From Erythrobacter dokdonensis DSW-74 (GTDB lineage: Bacteria > Pseudomonadota > Alphaproteobacteria > Sphingomonadales > Sphingomonadaceae), in NCBI RefSeq assembly GCF_001677335.1, contig NZ_LZYB01000009.1:57519-121518 (forward strand): a stretch of DNA of 64,000 bases, written 5' to 3'. The position numbers were made by a program, and so were the translations under genes. This document shows positions 45,462 through 52,881 of the stretch, piece after piece. Numbering within the stretch: the first letter of the stretch is position 1; each line of letters opens with the position of its first letter. Under the pieces are notes generated by a model. The model was not told the DNA's origin. It worked only from the letters and a program-made list of their open reading frames with translations, and did not search any database.

Positions 45462-46082
45462 TCAGTCCTCCAGTCGTTCAAGCAGCCAGGGCAGGGCCTC
45501 GTCCCAGCGGTCGATCCGCGAATGGGCGTGGCCAGCCTTGTGAGCGCAATCAATGGCGTGGGCGATCATCGGCTCGCCGCACAGGTGCAGCCGCGTAACG
45601 TGAGGCGTGATGTCGGCGACCGAGGCGTGGTGCTGGGCGAGATCGTCGATGAACAGCGCGCGGGTCGGCGCATACTCCTCGATGATCGCCTTCAATGCCG
45701 GGCCTTTCGGCCCCTGGTTTGTGAACACGCGGGCATTGATGCCGACAGCCGCAAGCTGCTCGGCGCGTTTGTCGCGGCGTTCATCGACGAGGTTAGTGAG
45801 GATCACCACGTCCGCCTTTTCGGCAAGGGTATTGATCCCCTCGACTGCGCCGTGGATGGGCATCTGGCTGTCCATCTGCGTGTCGAAGAAGCGGCCGAGC
45901 ATCTTCCAGATATCGGGCGGGGCGAGCAGTTCGCCGGTCGCCTGCCAGCGCAGTGCCTCGGCGAAATTGTGGCCTTCGAGATGGAAGCTGACGCCCTGGC
46001 TTGCCTCCAGCCAGTTCTTGAAGGGAGCGACCATGTGCAAGAGCACTTCGTCGCAATCGGAAATGATAAGGGGGCGGGTCAT
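45462..46082 (-). CDS. HAD-family hydrolase
   Basis: A 206-aa HAD protein with motif I ISDCDEVLL (Asp9 nucleophile, Asp11), motif II VVILTNL, a Lys in the motif III region (RRDKRAEQL or NQGPKGPAL) and motif IV ALFIDDLAQHH. It is probably a phosphatase of unknown substrate. The ATG overlaps the stop of the DUF3572 gene, and RidA follows after three bases. Confidence 0.85.
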   Translation of the reverse strand: MTRPLIISDCDEVLLHMVAPFKNWLEASQGVSFHLEGHNFAEALRWQATGELLAPPDIWKMLGRFFDTQMDSQMPIHGAVEGINTLAEKADVVILTNLVDERRDKRAEQLAAVGINARVFTNQGPKGPALKAIIEEYAPTRALFIDDLAQHHASVADITPHVTRLHLCGEPMIAHAIDCAHKAGHAHSRIDRWDEALPWLLERLED

Positions 46083-46315
46083 GCTTGCAAAGCGTCCTTG
46101 GCGGCGACCAGTTCCTCGGGCGTGACGGCAAGGGCCTCGGCGGCGCGGATCAGGTCGGGTTCGTGGTTGGCGAGAAACTCCAGCGCCGAGGCGAGGATCA
46201 TCGGATCACCCAGCCCGGCGCGCAAACTATCGGGATCAAGCCCGGTCAGTTCAAGATAGCGTGCCGCCCTGTCATCGCATTCCAGAACCCAGCCGAGCGC
46301 AGCCAGCGCCAGCAT
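46079..46315 (-). CDS. DUF3572 protein
   Basis: A 78-aa protein matching DUF3572: ALGWVLECDDRAARYLELTGLDPDSLRAGLGDP and a C-terminal helix FLANHEPDLIRAAEALAV. The family is alphaproteobacterial and often precedes a HAD hydrolase or divK, as here. The ATG at 46315 lacks a clear ribosome site, so translation may start on a short leader. It is the first gene of the five-gene operon and divergent from divK. Confidence 0.8.
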   Translation of the reverse strand: MLALAALGWVLECDDRAARYLELTGLDPDSLRAGLGDPMILASALEFLANHEPDLIRAAEALAVTPEELVAAKDALQA

Positions 46316-46409
46316 CTGGGGGTTGGCAGGATCGGATGGCGGGCGAAGCGGGATTGCCGTGTCCTTCGGGTCGGTCTAGTTTGATCGCGGGCGGCGAACG
46401 GGGCGTGCA

Positions 46410-46772
46410 GTGACAAAGCGGATCATGGTTGTCGAGGACAATGACCTCAACCGGAAATTGTTCTGCGATGTTTTGCGCGCCAATGGCTTCGAGGTCGAGC
46501 CGGTCGCCGAGGGCGACAAGGTGCTGGCGACCGCGCGGGCCATGTCGCCTGATCTGATCATCATGGACATCCAGCTTGGCGGGATCTCGGGGGTGGATCT
46601 TATCGAGGCGGCCAAGCGCGACCGGCTTCTGGCCGCAATCCCTGTGCTGGCGGTAACGGCCTTCGCTGCCAAGGGCGACGAAGAACGCATCCGGGCGGCC
46701 GGGGCGGAGGGCTATCTGTCTAAGCCGGTGTCGATCGGCCCGTTCATGTCCGCAGTCAACGCTCTTGTATAG
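46410..46772 (+). CDS. divK: Single-domain response regulator, DivK-like
   Basis: A 120-aa receiver-only protein. Asp53 in IIMDIQLGGISG is the phospho-acceptor at the same number as in Caulobacter DivK; the acidic pocket (VVEDNDLN) and Lys105 (YLSKPVS) are present. DivK relays phosphate between PleC/DivJ-type kinases and lowers CtrA activity through the CckA pathway. The start is GTG. The usual divK-pleD pairing is absent: the next gene is on the other strand. Confidence 0.88.
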   Translation: MTKRIMVVEDNDLNRKLFCDVLRANGFEVEPVAEGDKVLATARAMSPDLIIMDIQLGGISGVDLIEAAKRDRLLAAIPVLAVTAFAAKGDEERIRAAGAEGYLSKPVSIGPFMSAVNALV

Positions 46773-46788
46773 ACTCTCGCGCCCGGGT

Positions 46789-47364
46789 TCAGGCGAGCCT
46801 CACCGCATACTCGGCGATAAACATCAATACCGTCAGGATCAGCCCCGCCATGAAGCTCTTGTAGGCATAGGCGAGGTACTTGTATTTCTTGCGCTGGAGC
46901 ACCTGTCCGTTCTGGTAGACATCGTGCAGCATGGCGCGGAACACGGTCTCGTCGGCGCGCAAGTCGTTGAGGATGCTGTTTGTCCATTCCTCCTCATCCA
47001 TGTGGGTGAAATAGCCAAAAAACAGCTTGTTTGGCTTGCCGCCGGTGAGTCTCCCCGCCTTGGGCCCGCTGATCGAGGGCAGAACCGCAAACACCGCGAA
47101 CATCGCAGAAACAAAAGCAAACACTGCCAGCACCGCCAGGGACCATGGCAGTGTACCATTGGTGGCCTGCCCGACCGACAGGGTAAAGACGAGAAAGGCT
47201 GCTCCCATCAGGATCGAGGCCTTGGTGTCGGCCATCTGGCTCAGCATGACATTGGTCTGCTGGCTGGTGCGCACCAGATGGATCGCATGGTTGGAATAGC
47301 CGGATGGCGACAGCAGCGACGGAGAAGCGTCCGGCAGTTCAGCCTGCGTTGAATCGTCAGCCAT
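46789..47364 (-). CDS. DUF5706 membrane protein, Pycsar-effector-like
   Basis: A 191-aa protein with a helical head (about 20-45), two spans (about 52-70 and 75-95) containing the family motif MADTKASILMGAAFLVFTLS, a charged stretch and a last span (about 168-187). This fits DUF5706, the fold used by the PycTM effectors of cyclic-nucleotide antiphage (Pycsar) systems. No nucleotide cyclase gene is next to it, so a defence role is unproven. GGGGGG before ATG supports the start. It is flanked by divK and the acp-spt pair. Confidence 0.8.
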   Translation of the reverse strand: MADDSTQAELPDASPSLLSPSGYSNHAIHLVRTSQQTNVMLSQMADTKASILMGAAFLVFTLSVGQATNGTLPWSLAVLAVFAFVSAMFAVFAVLPSISGPKAGRLTGGKPNKLFFGYFTHMDEEEWTNSILNDLRADETVFRAMLHDVYQNGQVLQRKKYKYLAYAYKSFMAGLILTVLMFIAEYAVRLA

Positions 47365-47497
47365 TATTCCCCCCGGACTGGCGTACCGCACGGCCATGGC
47401 GCGGCGAAAACTTGACAAGCTGCATCATCCGCCGCTTTGCACTCGTAATATCGTGGCAAAGGCCACGCGACAACCGATCCTGAGAAGGCATTCCGCC

Positions 47498-47740
47498 ATG
47501 ACCCCCACCCAAGTCGATGCTTCCATCCGCGCATTGATCGAACCCTTCAACAAGAAGGGCATCGCCATCGAGGACACCACCACTTTTGCCGGCGATCTGG
47601 AATTCGACAGTCTGACGGTGATGGATTTCGTTGCCGCGATCGAGGATGAGTTCGACATCATCATCTCGATGAACCAGCAAGCCGAGATCGAAAATTGGGG
47701 TCAGCTCGTTGCGGCAGTCCACAAGCTGCAGGATAGCTGA
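47498..47740 (+). CDS. Acyl carrier protein of the sphingolipid pathway
   Basis: An 80-aa acyl carrier protein with the phosphopantetheine site LEFDSLTVMDF (Ser38). It is two bases upstream of the serine palmitoyltransferase gene, so it probably delivers the fatty acyl chain to that enzyme, as in other sphingolipid-making Alphaproteobacteria. The start is preceded by GAGAAGG. Confidence 0.9.
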   Translation: MTPTQVDASIRALIEPFNKKGIAIEDTTTFAGDLEFDSLTVMDFVAAIEDEFDIIISMNQQAEIENWGQLVAAVHKLQDS

Positions 47741-47742
47741 TA

Positions 47743-48981
47743 ATGGCAACATCCATGACTGAAACCCTCAGCGCGGCCGAGCCTGTAGATCTGCTCGCCA
47801 AATTCGATCCGATCATCCAGACCCGCGAGCAGCTGCTCGCGGCCGGGGTGGAGGATCCGTTCAACCTTGTGATGGAGCAGGTGCTTTCGCCCACCCGGGC
47901 GATCTGCAACGGTCGGGACACGATTCTGCTCGGCACCTACAATTACATGGGCATGACCTTCGATCCTGACGTGATCGCGGCAGGCAAGCAGGCAATGGAG
48001 GATTTCGGTGCGGGGACGACCGGCAGCCGCGTCCTGAACGGCACATTCCGCGATCACCGCGATGTCGAAGCCGCACTGCGCGACTTCTACGACATGGACC
48101 ACGCGATGGTCTTTTCGACCGGCTACCAGGCAAACCTCGGGATCATCTCGACCCTGGCGGGCAAAGGCGATTACATCATTCTTGATATCGACAGCCACGC
48201 ATCGATCTATGATGGATGCGCGATGGGCAAGGCCGAGGTCGTGCCGTTCAAACACAATGATGTCGAAGCGCTGGAAAAGCGCCTCAAACGCATTCCTGAA
48301 GGCGCGGGCAAGCTGGTGGTGCTCGAAGGCGTCTATTCGATGATGGGCGACGTTGCCCCGCTCAGGGAAATGGTCCGCATCGCCAAGGAGCACGGGGCAA
48401 TGGTGCTGGTCGACGAGGCGCATTCGATGGGCTTCATCGGAGAGCATGGCCGCGGCGTCGCCGAGGCCCAGGGGGTGATTGATGATGTCGATTTCATCAT
48501 CGGCACCTTTTCCAAGAGCGTCGGCACAGTCGGCGGCTTCTGCGTTTCGAATCATCCGAAGTTCGAAGTGCTGCGACTGGTATGCCGCCCCTATGTTTTC
48601 ACCGCCGCTCTGCCGCCGAGCGTCATGGCAAGCTCTGCCACGTCGATCCGCAAGTTGATGCACGGCGGCAACAAGCGCGCGCACCTCTGGGAGAATAGCC
48701 GTACCCTGCACAAGGGCCTGCGCGATCTCGGCTTCAAGCTCGGCACCGACGAACCGCAGAGCGCGATCATCGCTGTCATCATGCCCGACCTCGAAAGGGG
48801 CGCGATGATGTGGGAGGCGCTGCTCAAGGAAGGTCTCTACGTCAATCTTGCCCGCCCACCGGCAACGCCTGCCGGCATGACTTTGCTGCGCTGCTCGCTG
48901 TGCGCCGAACATTCCGCGGAACAGGTGCAGACGATCCTTGGAATGTTCGAGCGCGCCGGGAGAGCGATCGGAATCATCTGA
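47743..48981 (+). CDS. spt: Serine palmitoyltransferase
   Basis: PLP enzyme that joins serine and palmitoyl-CoA (or palmitoyl-ACP) to 3-ketodihydrosphingosine, the first step of sphingolipid synthesis. The 412-aa protein is close in length to the soluble Sphingomonas enzyme. His152 (DSHASIYDG) stacks on the cofactor, VDEAHSMG holds the PLP Asp, and Lys258 in GTFSKSVGTVGG is the Schiff-base Lys. It is coupled to the acyl carrier protein gene and ends 150 bases before the GTA cluster. Confidence 0.94.
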   Translation: MATSMTETLSAAEPVDLLAKFDPIIQTREQLLAAGVEDPFNLVMEQVLSPTRAICNGRDTILLGTYNYMGMTFDPDVIAAGKQAMEDFGAGTTGSRVLNGTFRDHRDVEAALRDFYDMDHAMVFSTGYQANLGIISTLAGKGDYIILDIDSHASIYDGCAMGKAEVVPFKHNDVEALEKRLKRIPEGAGKLVVLEGVYSMMGDVAPLREMVRIAKEHGAMVLVDEAHSMGFIGEHGRGVAEAQGVIDDVDFIIGTFSKSVGTVGGFCVSNHPKFEVLRLVCRPYVFTAALPPSVMASSATSIRKLMHGGNKRAHLWENSRTLHKGLRDLGFKLGTDEPQSAIIAVIMPDLERGAMMWEALLKEGLYVNLARPPATPAGMTLLRCSLCAEHSAEQVQTILGMFERAGRAIGII

Positions 48982-48994
48982 CCACGGAGCATTC

Positions 48995-49011
48995 ATAACC
49001 AATACGGTTAT
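48995..49011. promoter_or_regulatory. Palindrome upstream of the GTA promoter
   Basis: ATAACC-AATAC-GGTTAT is a perfect 6+6 inverted repeat ending six bases before the -35 hexamer of the GTA promoter. A third copy of GGTTAT overlaps the -10 region (49038-49043). The arrangement suggests a regulator binding site; which regulator is unknown. Confidence 0.55.
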
Positions 49012-49017
49012 TTATTA

Positions 49018-49046
49018 TTGACATCGTAACGCTCTTTGGTTATCAG
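49018..49046 (+). promoter_or_regulatory. Near-consensus sigma-70 promoter before the GTA cluster
   Basis: TTGACA (49018-49023), a 17-base spacer and TATCAG (49041-49046) form a perfect -35 box, ideal spacing and a 4-of-6 -10 box. Transcription would start near 49053 and reach the small terminase gene at 49136 through a hairpin. Confidence 0.6.
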
Positions 49047-49077
49047 AGGGCATCATCGAAAAATTGTGATTCGCCAG

Positions 49078-49112
49078 CGGGCGGCTTCCCTTCGCGGAGA
49101 GCCGCCCGTTTT
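49078..49112 (+). terminator. Terminator or attenuator between spt and the GTA genes
   Basis: CGGGCGGCT (49078-49086) pairs perfectly with AGCCGCCCG (49100-49108) and is followed by TTTT. It would end the acp-spt transcript, but it also lies downstream of the predicted GTA promoter, where it would act on the GTA leader. Confidence 0.75.
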
Positions 49113-49135
49113 CGTTTGCACGGGGAGTAGCGCTC

Positions 49136-49594
49136 ATGCCCGACGAAAAGCCGGTCCGCTCCTGTAGCGGGACCGCCAATCCGGGTCGGCACTGGCGCAA
49201 GCGCTTTCTCGAAACCCTCGCCGCCACGTCCGATATCGAGCGTGCTGCCAGCGCGGCCAGGGTGACGGTCGCACGAGCACAGCAGGTGCGCAGGACCGAT
49301 ACCGGCTTCGCCCGCGACTGGCAGGCCGCCATCGCCGACGGCTACCTCAACCTTGAAATCGAGGTGATCCGCCGCCTGCGCGAAGGCGATCTGATGACTG
49401 CCAATGGCGACAAGTTCGACTTCGCCAATGCGATCCGGCTGCTCGCCGCCCGCCGCGACCGGGCGGCATCGGCGCAGCATAGCCAGATCCGCGATGTCAG
49501 CGCTGCCGAAGTGCGCGCTTCGATCGATCGCAAGATCGAGGACATACGGCGACGGGTAGCTCGCCAGAAGGCAGCCCGTGGGGAGGAAACATGA
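49136..49594 (+). CDS. GTA small terminase subunit (g1-like)
   Basis: A 152-aa protein, mostly helical. Residues about 18-65 look like a helix-turn-helix DNA-binding part (FLETLAATSDIERAASAARVTVARAQQVRR). A central helical region and a basic C-terminal tail (IDRKIEDIRRRVARQK) follow. Its position before the large terminase and its ATGA overlap with it identify it as the small terminase that feeds DNA to the packaging motor. GGGGAG lies nine bases before the ATG. Confidence 0.8.
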   Translation: MPDEKPVRSCSGTANPGRHWRKRFLETLAATSDIERAASAARVTVARAQQVRRTDTGFARDWQAAIADGYLNLEIEVIRRLREGDLMTANGDKFDFANAIRLLAARRDRAASAQHSQIRDVSAAEVRASIDRKIEDIRRRVARQKAARGEET

Positions 49595-50934
49595 TCGCAC
49601 CCTACGATGCGATGATGGCGGACCAGTCGGAAGACGGTGCCAGGGTCCGCCGGCTGCTGAGCGAGCAGCTGGACCAGAACGAACGGAACGGTTTCGATTA
49701 CGTCTGGGAATATATTGCCCGGCGGGAGCAGCTTCCGCCGGAGGGTGACTGGCGCATCTGGATGATTATGGCCGGACGCGGTTTCGGCAAGACCCGTTCG
49801 GGCGCTGAATGGGTCCGGATGATCGCCGATTCCAATCCTGAAGCGCGCATCGCCCTCGTCTCCTCCTCGCTCGCCGAAGCGCGCGCGGTGATGGTCGAGG
49901 GAGAAAGCGGGCTGCTCGCGATCTGCCGTCCAGGCCACAAGCCGCATTTCGAGCCCTCGCTCCACCGCATTCGTTTCAGAAGCGGGGCACAAGCACAGTT
50001 GTTCTCGGCTAGCGAGCCCGAAAGCTTGCGCGGGCCGCAGCACAGTCACGCCTGGTGCGACGAGATCGGCAAGTGGCCGCTGGCCCACGAACGGGCGACG
50101 CGATGCTGGGACAACCTGCTGCTTGGCCTGAGACTTGGCTGTGACCCGCGCATCGCAGTCACCACCACACCGCGCGCCGTGCCCCTCGTGCAGCGCCTGG
50201 TGGCACAAGCGGCGGCGGGGAACGATGTGGCGATCACGCGTGGCTCCACAGTGGACAACACCGAACACCTCGCCGAGCGATTCATGGAGGCGATCGCCAG
50301 CGAATTCGGCGATACCCAGCTTGCCCGGCAGGAGATCGGCGGCGAACTGCTCGAAGATATCGAGGGTGCGCTCTGGACCCGGTCGTTGCTCGAGCAGGCA
50401 CGCGAGCATGGGTCCGTGCCCGACCAAGCGAGAGTAGTGGTTGCAGTCGACCCGCCTGCCGGAACAGCAGGCGACGAATGCGGGATCATCGTTGCCGCGC
50501 TCGGCAGCGACGGGATCGCAAGGGTGCTGGCGGATTGCTCCCTGAACGGGGCAGCCCCCGCCGACTGGGCACAGACTGTGGCAAATGCAGCGCAGGAATG
50601 GGACGCCGACCGGGTAGTGGCCGAAGCCAACCAGGGCGGCGCGATGGTAGAGAGCGTGTTGCGCGCAGCCGACAAGGCGCTGCCGGTGAAACTGGTTCAT
50701 GCCAGCCGCGGCAAAATCGCGAGGGCGGAACCGGTAGCGGCGCTCTACACTGCAGGCAGGGTTCGTCATGTCGGCGTGTTCGCCCGGCTCGAGGATCAAC
50801 TTTGCGGCCTGCTCGTAGGCGGTACCTATGCCGGACCGGGACGCAGCCCCGACCGGGCCGACGCACTGGTGTGGGCATTGACCGAACTGCTCCTGGGACG
50901 GCGGCCAGCCAGCCCGAGCGTGCGGCAGATCTAA
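49591..50934 (+). CDS. GTA large terminase (g2)
   Basis: Packaging ATPase and nuclease, 447 aa. Walker A is AGRGFGKT at 61-68 and Walker B WCDE with Asp157 and Glu158. The RNase H-like nuclease has metal-binding Asp287 (VAVDPPAGT), Glu345 (VVAEANQGG) and Asp424 (DRADALVWAL). This subtype, TerL of the RcGTA group, packages by headful without a specific site, hence random host DNA. It overlaps g1 and is followed after 14 bases by the portal gene with AAGGA before its start. Confidence 0.95.
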   Translation: MIAPYDAMMADQSEDGARVRRLLSEQLDQNERNGFDYVWEYIARREQLPPEGDWRIWMIMAGRGFGKTRSGAEWVRMIADSNPEARIALVSSSLAEARAVMVEGESGLLAICRPGHKPHFEPSLHRIRFRSGAQAQLFSASEPESLRGPQHSHAWCDEIGKWPLAHERATRCWDNLLLGLRLGCDPRIAVTTTPRAVPLVQRLVAQAAAGNDVAITRGSTVDNTEHLAERFMEAIASEFGDTQLARQEIGGELLEDIEGALWTRSLLEQAREHGSVPDQARVVVAVDPPAGTAGDECGIIVAALGSDGIARVLADCSLNGAAPADWAQTVANAAQEWDADRVVAEANQGGAMVESVLRAADKALPVKLVHASRGKIARAEPVAALYTAGRVRHVGVFARLEDQLCGLLVGGTYAGPGRSPDRADALVWALTELLLGRRPASPSVRQI

Positions 50935-50948
50935 CCTAAGGAAATCTC

Positions 50949-52106
50949 ATGGCCTTGCTCGACATTTTCCGCTCCGCCTTCAAGGGCGGAGAGCGCTCCC
51001 GCGTGCCCCTCTCTTGCGGGATGACGCAGGGCTGGCACCCGGCCTTCGATGGTGGTCCGGCGGCGCGCAGCTATGACTATTCGCGGGCAGTGACCGATGG
51101 CTTCCTCGCCAATCCGATCGCCCAGCGGTCGGTCCGTCTGCTGGCCGAAGGGATCGGCCAGGCGCCGCTGCATTGCCCGGACCCGCGCCTCGCAGCGCTG
51201 GTATCGGCCACCAGCGCGGGACAGTCGCTGATCGAGACACTGGCAGCCAATCTGCTGCTTCACGGCAATGGCTATGTGCAGATTCTCAAGGACGCGTCCG
51301 GGACGCCGGTCGAACTGTTCGCGCTGCGGCCCGACCGCATTCAGGTCGTGCTCGACAGTAAGGGCTGGCCCTTCGCCTATCATTACAAGGTGGGCAGCGA
51401 CACGGCGCGCCTGCCGCTCGAGGACGAGGATGGCTGGCCCGGAGTGATCGCGATCCGGGCTATGCATCCGCTCGACGATCATCGCGGCGCCGGCGCGCTC
51501 GAGGCGGCTTGGCAGGCGGTCCTCATCCACAATGCGGCAACCCATTGGAACCGGGCATTACTGGAGAATGCCGCGCGGCCCTCGGGCGCGCTGGTCTACG
51601 AGGCCGGTGATGGCGCGGCACTGACGTTCGAGCAGTTCGAGCGGCTCAAGCTTGAGCTCGACACCGCCTTCTCCGGCTCTGGCAATGCCGGTCGCCCGAT
51701 GCTTCTCGACGGCGGGCTGAAATGGCAGAGCATGGCGCTTTCTCCAGCCGACATGGACTTCGCGACACTCAAGAGCGCAGCAGCACGCGACATCGCGCTC
51801 GCTTTTGGCGTACCGCCAATGCTGCTCGGTCTGCCGGGCGACAATACCTATTCGAACTACCGCGAGGCCAATCGCGCGCTGTGGCGCCTGACGCTGCTGC
51901 CACTTGGCGAGAAGCTGTTTTCCGCGCTGCGCGAGGGTCTCGCGCCATGGTTTCCGGCGGCCGAGCTGGGGATCGATCTCGACCGTGTGCCGGCGCTTTC
52001 GGAAGATCGCGAACGACTTTGGTCGCAAGTCTCCGACGCAGACTTCCTGACACGCGCCGAAAAGCGCCAACTGCTGGGCCTGAGCCCCGAGGAGAGTTCC
52101 CAATGA
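50949..52106 (+). CDS. GTA portal protein (g3)
   Basis: HK97-type portal of 385 aa, forming the ring at the packaging vertex. Family features include NPIAQRSVRLLAEGIGQAPL, the LLLHGNGYVQILKD segment, GAGALEAAWQAV and the later DFATLKSAAARDIALAFGVPPMLLGLPGDNTYSNYREANRALWRLTL stretch (key motif FGVPPMLLG). The stop overlaps the ATG of g3.5. Confidence 0.94.
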   Translation: MALLDIFRSAFKGGERSRVPLSCGMTQGWHPAFDGGPAARSYDYSRAVTDGFLANPIAQRSVRLLAEGIGQAPLHCPDPRLAALVSATSAGQSLIETLAANLLLHGNGYVQILKDASGTPVELFALRPDRIQVVLDSKGWPFAYHYKVGSDTARLPLEDEDGWPGVIAIRAMHPLDDHRGAGALEAAWQAVLIHNAATHWNRALLENAARPSGALVYEAGDGAALTFEQFERLKLELDTAFSGSGNAGRPMLLDGGLKWQSMALSPADMDFATLKSAAARDIALAFGVPPMLLGLPGDNTYSNYREANRALWRLTLLPLGEKLFSALREGLAPWFPAAELGIDLDRVPALSEDRERLWSQVSDADFLTRAEKRQLLGLSPEESSQ

Positions 52107-52408
52107 GCCGCGAAGACCTTCTCGCCAGCCTGATGGCGCAGGCACGGAACGAGGGCGCTGAACTGGTCACTCTGCGGGCCATAGTCGAAGAGGCGAGCGT
52201 GCTCGCTACGGATCGGGCGCTTGAGCGGCTCGGCTTGGGCGATGCGGGCGCAGAAGACGATCTTGGCGAGCTGCGCGAACTGCTGCAGGCATGGCGCGAT
52301 GCCAAGACCAGCGCCTGGAAGGCGCTGGTGGAATGGATCATTCGTGGAGCGCTGGCGCTACTCTTGGTCGGGATCGCGGTGCGGCTTGGCGCCTGGGACT
52401 TGCTGTGA
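52103..52408 (+). CDS. GTA g3.5-type small protein (DUF6127-like)
   Basis: A 101-aa protein with a helical, acidic body and a C-terminal membrane span (about 78-95). It sits where RcGTA-like clusters have g3.5, between portal and protease, and fits the small DUF6127-type family. It overlaps both neighbours (ATGA and GTGA). Role unknown. The longer in-frame extension upstream lies inside the portal gene and is not used. Confidence 0.8.
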   Translation: MSREDLLASLMAQARNEGAELVTLRAIVEEASVLATDRALERLGLGDAGAEDDLGELRELLQAWRDAKTSAWKALVEWIIRGALALLLVGIAVRLGAWDLL

Positions 52409-52806
52409 GCGCGCCGCTGCGATTTGCCGGTTATGCGGCGCTGTTCGACATCGCCGACGCCGGGCGCGACACAATCCGTCGCGGTGCCTTTGCAAGAACG
52501 CTCGCGGCGAGAGAAAGTCCTTTACCGCTATATTGGCAGCACCGGCCCGACCAGCCGATAGGGATAGTGGAACACGCTGCCGAGGACAGTCGCGGCCTGC
52601 GCATCATAGCACGAATTGACCGCCCCGAGAGTCGGGCCGCGGTTCTTTTGTCACGAGGCAAGGTCGAGGGTCTGAGCTTCGGTTTCCGCACCCGCGCCTC
52701 CCGCCATAGCGAGGCAGGACGGGAACTACTCGATCTCGATCTGTTCGAGGTCAGCCTCGTTACGCATCCGCTCCAATACGGAGCGCGCGTCCATCTGGTG
52801 CGCTGA
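52405..52806 (+). CDS. GTA prohead protease (g4)
   Basis: HK97-family serine protease, 133 aa, that trims the capsid protein during head maturation. The catalytic His46 (YWQHRPDQPIG) and Ser91 (VEGLSFGFRTR) are in place, and the EVSLVTHPL motif follows. The start is GTG at 52405, overlapping the g3.5 stop. A terminator-like hairpin lies 25 bases after its stop. Confidence 0.92.
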   Translation: MSAPLRFAGYAALFDIADAGRDTIRRGAFARTLAARESPLPLYWQHRPDQPIGIVEHAAEDSRGLRIIARIDRPESRAAVLLSRGKVEGLSFGFRTRASRHSEAGRELLDLDLFEVSLVTHPLQYGARVHLVR

Positions 52807-52830
52807 CACCAGCCACATGCATCTCCCACC

Positions 52831-52854
52831 GGCCGCCAAAGGGGCGGCCTTTTT
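52831..52854 (+). terminator. Terminator-like hairpin between protease and capsid genes
   Basis: GGCCGCC (52831-52837) pairs with GGCGGCC (52843-52849) around AAAGG, followed by TTTTT. This is a textbook rho-independent terminator placed inside the GTA operon, just before the capsid gene. Confidence 0.7.
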
Positions 52855-52881
52855 CTTGTCCAACCGAAAGGCCAATGCCCC

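Noticed and set aside
46789..47364. Complete Pycsar antiphage system
   Set aside because: Only an effector-like membrane protein is present; no nucleotide cyclase is next to it, so a defence system cannot be claimed.
47701..49002. 433-aa open frame antisense to serine palmitoyltransferase
   Set aside because: Shadow of the spt gene; the product has no recognisable motif and would clash with the acp-spt operon.
51722..52102. N-terminal extension of the g3.5 gene
   Set aside because: It runs inside the portal gene in another frame; the ATGA overlap at 52103 gives a natural start.
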